Positions 1 through 8,584 of a DNA stretch of 13,211 bases are shown here, one piece after another. Positions within the stretch are counted from its first letter, which is position 1, and each line of letters begins with the position of its first letter. This DNA comes from Gonium pectorale (Eukaryota > Chlorophyta > Chlorophyceae > Chlamydomonadales > Volvocaceae). The stretch lies in NCBI GenBank assembly GCA_001584585.1, contig LSYV01000012.1, positions 361,551 through 374,761 on the forward strand. Direction: 5' to 3'. The notes below the pieces were generated by a model, which saw only the letters and a list, made by a program, of their open reading frames with translations, was not told where the DNA came from and did no database searches. A program made the position numbers and the translations under genes.

Positions 1-3000
1 AATGGTGAGGACGAGCTGGCGCCGGTCGCATTGCCGACACCCTCCGGAGCCGGCGGACCGAAGGCAGGACTGTCTCGTACCCTGGGCGGGAGGCTACAGC
101 CGGACACCAGTGCGCCCACGGAAACCGTCGGGGTCCGAAACCACCACCCCACCTGCACCCCGTAGAACATGTCGCGCAGAATGTCCACCGGCGGCGTCGT
201 GTCGGCGTCCAGCCCGTGCTGCGCCGCCAGCCGCCGCTCCAGCCGCCACCAGAATAGCCGCCGCAGCGGCCGCAGCGCCGACGACAGCGCGCGCGCGCCG
301 CGGCCGGCTGTGTAGTAGGGCGGCAGCAGCAGCCCCGGCAGGCAGCGCGAGTGCGCCAGGTGCGGCAGCGCGCGGCCGAACAGCGTGGGCGGCAGCGGCC
401 AGTGCGGCTGGCGGTACAGCAGCGTCACGCTGGCGGCGCCCGCCTCCACGGCGCGGCGCGCGCAGTCCACCGCCGCCTTGTCGTCGCCCGCCACCACCAC
501 GCGCTGGCCCGCCAGCAACGGCCCCGGGTGGAACTCCTCCGCGCCGGACCCGCCACCGCCCCCGCTCCCATCGCCGCCATCGCCGTCGCCGGGGCGGCGC
601 CCGCGGTGCAGGCGCAGGTCGCGGTCGTGGCAGCGCAGGCCCATGAAGTCGGCGGAGCCGGGCAGCTGTGGTATGGATGGCGCCAGGCAGGCGCCCGAGG
701 AGATGATGAGCGTGTCGGCGGTGAGGCGGTGCAGGCGGGCGGGGTCCAGCAGGTCGGTGCACACAATCGTCCAGCGCCCGTCGTCGCCAACCTGCGCGGG
801 GTGGGGGTGTGTGTGTGGGGGGGGGGGCCCAGGGGCGTGGGAGGGGTTTGAGGGAGGGGTTTGGGAGAGGGTGAGGGGGACGGGTTTGGGGGCGGGGTTT
901 GGGAGCGGGTGGGCGGGGGGTTTTAAAGGAGCAAACGGTGGGCGGGGGAGGGGGAGGTTGAGGACACATGTTTGACGAGGACGGGCTGGCGCCCAGCACC
1001 CTGCAGCATTCCCACATCCGGCGGCCAACCGGGGGGCGCAGCGGGGAGAGTGGTGGGGGGCGCAGCGGGGCGCAGTACACGCCTCAGTCCTTTTCAGGGG
1101 AAAGGGCTGGTGTGGCGGTGCACTCGTTGCCGCCTGGTCACCAGCACCACCTGGGCGCCAGCGGTACCCGTGGGGGTCAGGGCATCAGAGGCATGGCTGA
1201 GCTGGGGAGGAGGCGGCGGGTTGAGTACGGGAGCAGCTCGTGGCGCTCCCCGGTCGGCGTCGTTGCGGCCACAGCAGCGCGCCTCCCACGACCTACGAGC
1301 TTCACCCAACCCAGTCAACCCAGCCAACCCAGCCAACCCAGCCCATGCCTAACAGCAGCGCCGGGAAGCGGCCCGGCCGCCGTCACTTTGGCCGCTGTGC
1401 CGCTGATGCTGCCGCCACTGGCGCCGCGGCCGCTGCCACAGCCGCCTGCGTCCCATTGATGCCTGCCTGCCAGCTGCCGCCGACGGCGCGGGCGCAAGAT
1501 GCGCTCGTGGGGCGACCACCCAAGGCCTGATCGGCTGCCTCCAGAGCCGCGCCGGGCTGATCGGCCCGCGGCTGTAGGCCCCAGGGCCGGCGCGCCTGGG
1601 TCAGCCGCCGCCGCCGCCGACAATGCTAATGGCGTCGGCGTCAGTCCACGGCTGCTGCTAGCGGCCTACCGCCACCGACGCAAGGCAGCATCCCAACCCG
1701 TAGCTGCGTCGCTGCCAGCCTTCCCCCACTCGCCCCCCCCCCCCGCCGCCAGGCTCCAAGCCCCACGAGGCGCGTCGACCGCTGTCGCCCCAGCGCCACC
1801 GCCGCCGGGGCTGCCGTCAGCCTCTGCCGGGACGGCGCCGCAGGGGACCGCCCCCAGCATCCCTCCGGCGTCGAGCGGCGGAGGAGCCCTGCGGCCCCGG
1901 CCCTACCCGGGGACGGCGGCAGCTGGTGCCCGTGCCGCTGCGTTGGACAAGGGGCCCACCGCCCCGCACCGGCTCCGACCGCTCTCCGCCCTGTCCCACA
2001 GAGCAGGCCCCCCCGCCCAGCCAGCCCCAACCCCGCCTGTGCCTGCCGCGCCTCGGCCCGCCCCCCACTCCCGCCCCGTGGGGACGTCACAGCCCCAGGG
2101 TATGCGGAGTCCCCGCTCGGCGGCCACCCATCCCACCCATCCCTCCTTGCCGCCCAGCCCGCCAGTCCGCCAGCCCGCCGCTGCCCCGAGGCCCCCAGGC
2201 CCTGAGGCCACAGGCCCCGGGGCCACCTGCCGGCGTGACGGGACCGCACAGCAGGTGGCAGCGGCGGCGGCGGCGACGACGCCAGGCCAGCACCTGCCCT
2301 GGCGCCCGGCAAGCGGCCGCGGGGGGTCCGAGGCACAGGAGCATGAGGTCCCCTCGCCCGGCAGGAAGCCGACCGCGCCGAGCCCATTGCCGCTGGCCGC
2401 CAGAACCCTCATCCCCGGGGGCCGCCTCCTCGAAGGCCCTTACCATCGCATGCTCCAGACGGCATGAGAATATGATGTGCTGTCGCAGCCCAAAGTGTTC
2501 CACGTACGACAGCAGGTACTTGTGGAGGTCATCCGGGGAGGCGCCAGCAGGGGGCAGGTATTCGGGCAGCGAAAAGAGCTGCTCGAGGTCTGTTTGAAGC
2601 GGGGTGGTTGAGGGGGGGCGGGCATTGTTGGTAGTGGGAGCACAGTGTAAGTGGCGGTATGGGTTGGGGCGGTGAAGCGGGGGTACTGAACGAAGCACGG
2701 TTGGTCAGGGCGGAGCTGTAGATATGTGGGGGATCGGCGGGGAAGGAGGGAGTCGGGCGCGTTGGGAAACTGGCGGGGGGTCATAGGGAGCCTGCGGGCC
2801 GCATGGGCGGGGGGCCCGGGGCCGCCCGCTCCCGTACGCGCGCGGTCCGAGCGCGATAGCGTGCGACAGCTGCGTTCTCACCAGGGTGCTGCTTCACTAA
2901 CTCAGCAGCAAAACGCTCCAGCGACGCGCTGCTGGGAAAGATATCGCTCGACGCCTCCACCACGACGACGCTGACGCCCTCCTCCAGCAGCGCACGCGCA

Positions 3001-3065
3001 CATACAAGTCCAGTAACTCCAGCTCCAACGATTACACTGCTCCGGCTCTGCTGTCCGTCGCCCAT
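1..3065 (-). CDS. Flavin-containing monooxygenase-like protein (FMO family), 5' three exons, 3' end outside window
   Basis: Exons are 3065-2882, 2589-2444 and 791-153 (phases 1, 0, 0; 323 codons so far). The donors are GTGAGA, GTAAGG and probably GTGGGG, and the acceptors are CAG. FMO-family enzymes use FAD and NADPH to oxygenate N, S or carbonyl groups of small molecules. Residues 11-31 form an FAD Rossmann turn (GAGVTGL at 14-20), with the ribose-binding acidic residue at E37. Around residue 85 is the usual YL-SY--HFGL segment. Exon 3 (residues 111-323) carries W117, an FxGxxxH signature (FMGLRCH, 159-165), an NADPH Rossmann strand (QRVVVAGDDKAAVD, about 206-219) and LLYRQPHWPLPP. The spacing from the HFGL segment to W117 matches the family, so no exon seems missing across the 1.65-kb intron. 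Oddities: the GG(L/V)W motif expected after EASSDI is absent, and the NADPH motif reads GDDKAA instead of GxGxSA. The last donor is uncertain because the frame stays open to the left edge. Confidence 0.82.
801..960 (+). repeat. G-rich degenerate repeat tract with quadruplex potential
   Basis: The plus strand holds a run of 11 G (817-827) followed by about 130 bases of degenerate units of 12-14 bases such as GAGGGGTTTGAGG and CGGGGTTTGGGAG. There are more than ten runs of three or more G with short spacers. On the minus strand, the sense strand of the FMO-like gene, this is a C-rich pyrimidine tract that leads straight into the 3' splice site at 792. It resembles telomere-like GGGTTT repeats but is not the TTTTAGGG repeat of Chlamydomonas telomeres. 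Confidence 0.75.
1031..1070. repeat. 16-bp direct repeat
   Basis: GGGGGGCGCAGCGGGG occurs at 1031-1046 and again at 1055-1070, separated by 8 bases, and a partial third copy (CGCAG) follows. It lies inside the long intron of the FMO-like gene. It is a short local duplication with no sign of a mobile element. Confidence 0.75.
1304..1345. repeat. 9-bp minisatellite
   Basis: The unit CCCAGCCAA (first copy CCCAGTCAA) repeats nearly four times at 1310-1345, with a degenerate half-copy before it. A 9-base period keeps frame, which explains the Ser-Gln-Pro and similar tripeptide runs in open frames here. The repeat is intronic in the FMO-like gene. Confidence 0.85.
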
Positions 3066-3981
3066 CGCTGCGAACTTGCTCAGCCCTTCCTATCCCAATT
3101 CCCATTTCAGCTAAGCAATTGTGTAGCGGCTGTCGTCAGTGTCCGATTCTTCGCAGTTAGCATTATACGGTGGAAACCCGCTTGATGGATGTTTTGTTGG
3201 GCGCTGGTTTTCATTTTTGCCTATTGTGGCCCCATTCCTATGAATTATGCTCCACGGTCTTCTAGGATCTCGCAGTGGCGAACGCTCCGCCCAGTTGGCC
3301 AACTTCGTACCTACGTGAGCGGGCAATGCCTTGGCACCAAAAACGTAATATAGCTGTTCCAACATATATCTTACGCGACCGTTCAATGGCCGTGAACAAT
3401 GCTGCTTCACGCCGTTCCGCGATGAGGACAGCATGCAGCCACCTGCGCGCACCATAGGGCGAGCATAGATTAATTGGACCTCAATTATGCATTGAGACAG
3501 CGAAAACAACGATCGTGTTGGGCGCAGCCATTTCAGACCCATGGGTCCCTGACCGGAAATGTCTGAAAGGTTGGAGACGCACGACCAGCCCCTGAACCTC
3601 AGGGACCTCATGAGGGTATTCCTGACATGCGCAACATGTAAAGTGCCGCCCCGGTACCTCATTAGTCAGTTGTTAGACCTGCCGTGTTCTTGTACAAGCA
3701 AAGTCCCAGGGCAGTCGCGAGCCTGACGACGAGTACACCCGGAAAGCGGCATCCACAATCGTGCGACGCTTAGCTTCACGCAATTGAGGACTTGGTCAGT
3801 ACGAGACCGCCAGACAGTCACCTAACCCTCACACCACACGCAACCATGCGGTCAGCGCCGCGCTTTTGATGTCAGGTTACCTCAACCAATCATACGTAGA
3901 GCGTGAAACTTCTTCGTCTCACGAATACTTCCAGAGCTGTTGTTCCTCCCGTTTTCGATTGCCGCAAGTTCCAGACTCGCG
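3066..3981. promoter_or_regulatory. Divergent intergenic region between two flavin monooxygenase genes
   Basis: These 916 bases separate the start codons of the FMO-like gene (minus) and the FAD monooxygenase gene (plus), so they must contain both 5' UTRs and both promoters unless there are unseen upstream exons. Base composition falls from the strongly GC-rich surroundings to roughly even. AT-rich elements such as CATATATCTTA (about 3363-3373) are present, but none stands at a distance that marks a convincing TATA box for either gene. The plus-strand TGTAA at 3637-3641 has no upstream gene and is probably chance. Confidence 0.6.
3111..3662 (-). other. 183-codon open reading frame of unknown status in the divergent intergenic region
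   Basis: An ATG-initiated frame runs uninterrupted from 3662 to a TAG at 3111, ending 45 bases upstream of the FMO-like start codon on the same strand. I recognise no domain, signal peptide or clear membrane segment. Its third codon positions are roughly half G/C, with codons such as TTA, ATA, AGA and AAA that the neighbouring genes mostly avoid. This argues against an ordinary nuclear gene. It could be a chance frame in a promoter or 5' UTR, a recently acquired or de novo gene, or a relic of an insertion. I would not annotate it as coding without transcript evidence. Confidence 0.2.
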
Positions 3982-6900
3982 ATGTGCCTTCCGCCGCCAC
4001 CGCGGGGGGTCGAAGTCGCGATCATAGGCGGAGGCCTGGGGGGCTTGGCGCTGGCGGCCGGTGCGTAGATGCGGGGGGGGAGGGGGCGCGGCTCTCGGCG
4101 GTCCGAACCGCTCTGTTGCCAAGGCTTCGGCGCCTCTGCCCGGCGCCTCCGCCAGCAGGCAGCGCAAAGGTCCGCCAGCGAGCGGCCCTTCCGCACTGCC
4201 TCTAGACCCGTCCAGCCCCACCTTCCCTTTATCACGTCAAGCGTGCTTCCTGCTAGCTGTGCGCTCGCCTCCTTTCCGGGTGTCCTTCAGTTCCCGCGGT
4301 CCCTGGTCTATGGCTCCATCCGCCTAGGTGAAAGAGGGGGCAAACCCAACACCCCAGACCACGCCCCCCAACGCGCTTATGAAAAAACCCCAGCCAAGCC
4401 GACGATTGTACCGCTCCCTCGTCTGAACGCCCATCCACCTCGCCCCCACCCCCACGCTTCCCCACCTGCCGCCAGGCCTCCTCCGTCGCGGTTTTGACGT
4501 GCACGTGTTCGAGGCCGCTCGTGAGCTGCGGCGTGAGACCAGCACCATGATCGGGCTGGGGCCCAACGGCTTCACGGCCCTGGGGGACTTACACCCGGGC
4601 ATACCCGACAGCCTGAGGTGGGGACCTAGGGGTGGGAGGGGAGGAACCGAGGGGGGTGGCAGAGGTGAGCAACCGAGGGGATGGGAGGGGACGGCACAGT
4701 GAGAAGGGCACGACCTCGGGTGGGGAAAGGGCGCAGCAAGGCATCGAAGGGAGCGAGGCGCCCTCCACAGCCGCTACGAGCAGGCCAGCGCGCATGGGCC
4801 TGGTCCGGCGACGGGTCGGCGCACTCGCAGGCGCCCGCGCAGGCGCAGCACATCGTATTTCCCCCGCACCCGGCCTCTTCGTTGGCTGCAGGCGGCGCGG
4901 CGTGGTAAACTCGCAGGCCGTGTACCACTACAGGCCGTCCTGCCGGGAGCCGCTCACGGTGGAGCGGGACGCCTCGCACACCAAGCTCTGCACCGTTCGC
5001 TGGGCGGAGGTGCGCGCGGCAAGGGGCGGCGGGTGGACCGCCCATCCACCTCCACCATGCAGCAGATACAGATACAGGCTCCCCCAGAGGGGGGTTGCAG
5101 GCCACACGCACAGCGCGCGGCGCGGTGCAGCACGGACCCCACGGACCAAGGGACCGTGCGTGCGCACGGCGCTGCGTTGCGCTGTGCGGAACGCGGAGTG
5201 CCATCCCCAATGAGAGGGAAGGCGCTGTACGCCTCGCGGCTCACTGTGCCGTCCGGCTGCCTTACCGGTAGACCCTGTTGCTGTCAACACCATAAATTTG
5301 GTGTTCTAAGAGCAGTTGAGACCCTTCATACTCGTATCGCCCCCACCCCGCCCGACCGGAAGCCCTCCCTCTTTGGTAACACCCCACGATGCACTGCACT
5401 GCACCCCACAGACGCAGGACGCGCTGGCTGAGCTGGTCCCTCCCGAGGTCATCCACTGCGACCACGCCGCCACCGGGTACGACGAGATCTGGGACGAGCA
5501 GGACGAGCAGGTGCCTGGAGGCGGTGGCGGCCCTGGCCCGGCTGGCCGCCCCGCCTCCCGCGCCGTGGTCCACTTCCGCTCGCAGCCCAGCGTCACCGCC
5601 CGGCTGGTGGTGGGCGCGGACGGGGTGTTCAGCGTCGTACGGGCGGCCATGTTCCCAGGAGACCCGGGGCCGCGGTGAGGGAGGGAAAGAGAGGGGCCGA
5701 AGGCATGGGGACGCGGGGACAAGCGGCTCGTGGAAGACGTAAGGCCAGGCAGGGGCAGGTAAGGCCTTACACTGTGACATATGAAGGCAGTGTATGTGTG
5801 AGGCCTATTTGCCTCCCTTTCTCCTCCTCGACTTCCCCCTACTATCCCCCCCTTCCTCATCTCCCTCCCCTTGCCCAGCTACCTTGGCCATATGAACTGG
5901 AACTGCGTGTTCCCCAACCCGGGCGGAAACACAATCGTGGACGCCCACAAGCCGGGTGCGTGGGCTGGGACTGCAAGGGTCTGGGGTTGGCAGCGGAGGG
6001 CCGCAGCGGGGCTGCGGGTCGGAGCGCGGGCGAGGTCCGCGTGCAGACCCACGGGTCTCTCGGCCCTGCTTCGCGAGTCACGCACCCATAATACCCAGGT
6101 GCGATAACCGCCCAGGCTACAGGCTACATGTTACCCATGTCCGTCGAAGCCGGAGGGGTCCATGGACCACACCTCCTGCTGCCGCCGCAGGCCAGCTGAT
6201 CATCACAACGGACGGCTGCGTGGGGGAGGCCTTCGTGGAGCCCTCCCTCTACCTCATCGTCTGTGACGCCGGGGGTGACCACACCTTCTGGCAGGTGCGC
6301 ACTGGCTTGCGCATGGCAACGGAAAGGTTACAGGCGGAGAGGCAAGAAATAGCGCAGACACGGTACAACGGTACAACGGGACAACGGTACAACGGGACAT
6401 CGGGAGGGACAAGGGGCGTGCCTTCATCCAGGCTGCCCGTCCCCGTTGCCCGCCCGCCCGCCCACCCGCACCACCTGACTTCCCGCTCGGTCGCACATGC
6501 GCTGTCGCTGGCTTCTACTGCCATGACCCTCTACTCTAGCCGCCCAAACAGCGCGATGCGCCGCGCCCTTCACCTCCTTGGCCAAGCGATGAGGCACCCG
6601 TATCATCGTCAGTGTATGGCGGCCTGCTGACACCCTGTCTGACGGTGGGCTGTTGGCCCCACCTCCTCCGTTTGCGCTGCCGCCTTGCGCGCGGCCAGGT
6701 CCGCGTGCAGTCGGATGAGCCGGCCTTCACCGCAGACGAAGGGACTGCAGCGGTGGGGCCGGTCGCGCCCGCAGAGCCTTGCGACGCTGAGGCCGGGGCC
6801 GCGGCGGCGGGCGGCACAGGCGGCCGGCGGGGCCGTGGCGGCATGGGCGTGCCCGGCAGCAAGGCGCGAGTCATCCAGCGGATCAAGGTGCTGTGCGGCG

Positions 6901-8105
6901 CGGTGTACCGGAGTGGGAGTTTGCCAATCGCAGAATGCTTCCAGTGCTTCCTGTGCGTCCCTGCTTTCTGGACCATTACATGATTTCGTCAAGTTAGCGT
7001 TCTGGGGCCGTCATGGGAACTCGACGCAAACTTGTTTCCCGGAGCCGCCCGACCTTTACCGACACACTCGCTCACGCCTCCCCGCCCCCTACCTCTCGCC
7101 CTTATCTACCCTCAGTCCGCCGGCTGGGACTGGGCCGTCCCCATCCTCGAGGCGGTCCCCGAGTCCCGCCTGTTCGAGCGGGCGCTGTACGACCGGCTGC
7201 CCCTGGAGCGCTGGTCCAGCCGGGGCGGGCGGGTGGTGCTGCTGGGCGACTCGGCGCACGCAATGCATCCGGGGCCGGGGCAGGGAGCGAGGAGCGCGTT
7301 TGAGGTGAGGGGGCAGGGCGGGTGGGATGGGAGGGGCGAGGAGTGAGTGCTCCCTCGCAGGTCCGCACGCTCTCCTGGCCTTGTCACTTTGCCGATGCCC
7401 CCTTCCCTTCCCTCCTCCGCCCCTCCCCTCCGCTCCCCTCCCGCAAGGACGCGCACCAGCTGGTCCTGGCGCTGGAGGCGCTGTGGCCGGACGTGCCGTC
7501 GGCGCTGGAGAGGTACCAGCGCGCACGGATCGCCAGGTGGGGAGGGCGCCGACGAACACATGTCAGTCAGGGAAGGGGAGTGCCCCGCTGCTCTTTCGCC
7601 CCGAGCAGTCGATCGACCCGTTTTCTGATTGCCTCCGACCCGAACACCGTGGTGCTCGGCACCATATCCCGTCCTGCACACAGGGAATGCAGCGTAACTG
7701 CTTCCTCCAGGCCCCCCTGACGACACGCTGATACCGTCCCGTCAGGGCCGCCCGCCTTCGGAGCATTTCCATAAAGCTAGCATGCCCGGAGCAAATGAAC
7801 AGTCCCACTTGTGCACACATACGCCGCCGCACAGGGCCACACGAGTCCAGAACATGTCCGCGGAGAGCGCGGGCCTGGCGCCCGTCCGCGACGCAGCCCG
7901 ACCCGCGGGTCTGTCACCGCAGCAGCAGTACGAGCGCTGGGTCGAGTTCCGGTCCTGGTTCGACCAGTACCCCGCCAACATGGACGGCGACCCGGACAGC
8001 AAGTGGTGGAAGCCGCTGACCCCGAAGACTGAGGGTGGAGAGGCGGCGGCGGGCGGCGCGGCTGGCGGCCGCGTCGACGGCGGTGTTGCGAGTGGCTGCG
8101 AGTAG
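3982..8105 (+). CDS. FAD-dependent monooxygenase, PHBH/zeaxanthin-epoxidase type, 506 residues, ten exons
   Basis: Exons: 3982-4060, 4476-4617, 4892-5009, 5412-5674, 5879-5955, 6191-6294, 6699-6887, 7116-7304, 7448-7536, 7835-8105. The sum is 1,521 nt including TAG. The start is the first ATG after an in-frame stop at 3904. Group A flavoprotein monooxygenases hydroxylate or epoxidise small aromatic, isoprenoid or related substrates using NAD(P)H and O2. The FAD Rossmann motif is GGGLGG (16-21) with E39 ending the second strand. GLGPNGF follows in exon 2. The family DG motif is VGADGVFSVVR (180-190). The second FAD motif is GDSAHAMHPGPGQG (368-381). These motifs and their order are diagnostic of the family. 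Exon 7 holds an Ala/Gly-rich insert (about 272-308). The tail (443-478) is rich in Trp and acidic residues. No transit peptide is evident. Intron 8 uses an AAG acceptor. The exon 10 acceptor at 7834 was chosen because it restores frame. Substrate cannot be read from the sequence. Confidence 0.9.
4061..4475 (+). other. Intron 1 of the FAD monooxygenase gene
   Basis: It runs from a GTGCGT donor at 4061 to a CCAG acceptor at 4475. It splits the codon for G27 between the Rossmann turn and the LLRRGFDV helix, and removing it joins a standard FAD-binding fold. It ends in a C-rich polypyrimidine stretch (about 4425-4473). I see no other feature in it. Confidence 0.85.
5010..5411 (+). other. Intron 3 of the FAD monooxygenase gene
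   Basis: It runs from a GTGCGC donor at 5010 to a CACAG acceptor at 5411, in phase 0. A second in-frame acceptor six bases on (after 5417) would drop two residues (TQ). It contains a strong hairpin at 5107-5188, described separately. A short open stretch around 5215-5265 has no family match and no well-placed splice sites. Confidence 0.78.
5107..5188. repeat. 82-nt imperfect intronic hairpin
   Basis: A perfect 10-bp inverted repeat (CGCACAGCGC at 5107-5116 with GCGCTGTGCG at 5179-5188) encloses an inner stem (CACGGACCC at 5131-5139 with GGGACCGTG at 5150-5158, one A-A mismatch) and a loop of about 10 nt. The middle part pairs only partly. It is transcribed within intron 3 of the FAD monooxygenase gene. 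The size fits a small-RNA precursor or an RNA structure, but only the pairing is seen; function is unknown. Confidence 0.6.
6295..6698 (+). other. Intron 6 of the FAD monooxygenase gene
   Basis: It runs from a GTGCGC donor at 6295 to a GGCCAG acceptor at 6698, in phase 0. It joins the segment ending FWQ to the one beginning VRVQSDEPAF. It carries an 8-bp tandem repeat at 6361-6400. Otherwise it holds only C-rich low-complexity sequence. Confidence 0.85.
6361..6400. repeat. 8-bp tandem repeat, five copies
   Basis: Five tandem copies of CGG(T/G)ACA(A/T) occupy 6361-6400: three CGGTACAA and two with a G at position 4, the last ending ACAT. The alternation suggests slippage and is a likely length polymorphism. 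The repeat is intronic, about 65 bases after the donor of intron 6. Confidence 0.85.
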
Positions 8106-8584
8106 CTGCGGGTAGCTTGGGACAGTTCTGAAGAGGGCGGGGCTGCACTGCCACAGCCGCCAGAGCGTCCGCTACCGTGGCGAGGGCGAAGCCATTGTGG
8201 CAGTTGAGCAAGACAATATGGCATTTGTGGTAGGACAGTAGGAAAGAACAGGAGGTGAGGTGAATGGTAGCGACGTGTGGTTGTCGATGCGGCCCGTAGC
8301 GGCGAGGGCAACTCGCGGCACGTGAGTGCCGCCGCTGACGTGGACGGGGTGTGGCCATGGGCATGTGACGGCGCGTGGGATGGGCGGTCATGGCGCGTCT
8401 TGGAGGGTGAAGGCAGCGGGGCGGAGGTTGCATCAGGGCGCACGACGCCCCTCGCGCGGCGCAAGGCGTGCAGCAGACTTGGGAGGAGGCAGGCCTACGC
8501 ATGCCGGGGGGCATCGTGCCCGCATTGCCAGCTGGCCGAGGCTAAAGCGAGGCACGTGAGGGTAGATACCCTAGATACCCCGTT

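Larger units (their letters stand above)
792..2443 (-). other. Intron 2 of the FMO-like gene (1,652 nt, repeat-rich)
   Basis: It runs from a GTAAGG donor at 2443 to a GCAG acceptor at 792, and it joins exons 2 and 3 in phase 0. It is several times longer than any other intron here. It is very GC-rich and holds G-tracts, a 9-bp minisatellite, a 16-bp direct repeat and a 12-base C run (1733-1744). Long open frames exist on both strands, but they reflect base composition and show no recognisable domain. I see no conserved FMO segment inside it, and none is needed for the protein spacing. Confidence 0.72.

Noticed and set aside
1..152. Open frame continuing past the proposed donor at 152 of the FMO-like gene to the left edge
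   Set aside because: The frame stays open, but the translation (VGWWFRTPTVSV...) shows no FMO similarity, and CAG followed by GTGGGG resembles donors used elsewhere in the window. It remains possible that the exon is longer.
94..1080. 328-codon minus-strand frame overlapping the FMO-like exon 3
   Set aside because: It is out of phase with the conserved FMO residues and consists of Pro/Arg/Ala runs, a typical shadow frame in GC-rich coding DNA.
1499..2467. 322-codon plus-strand frame inside the long intron
   Set aside because: It is Pro/Ala/Arg-rich low complexity without any motif, in DNA where stop codons are rare, and it is antisense to the FMO-like gene.
3066..3981. tRNA or other structured RNA gene in the AT-richer region
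   Set aside because: No B-box-like GGTTCRANNCC and no cloverleaf arms were seen on either strand.
7746..7834. Alternative acceptor after GTCAG at 7745 for the last exon of the FAD monooxygenase
   Set aside because: It would put the reading out of frame with the conserved QQYERWVEFRSWF tail. The acceptor at 7834 (CACAG) restores frame exactly and gives RIARATRVQNMSAES.
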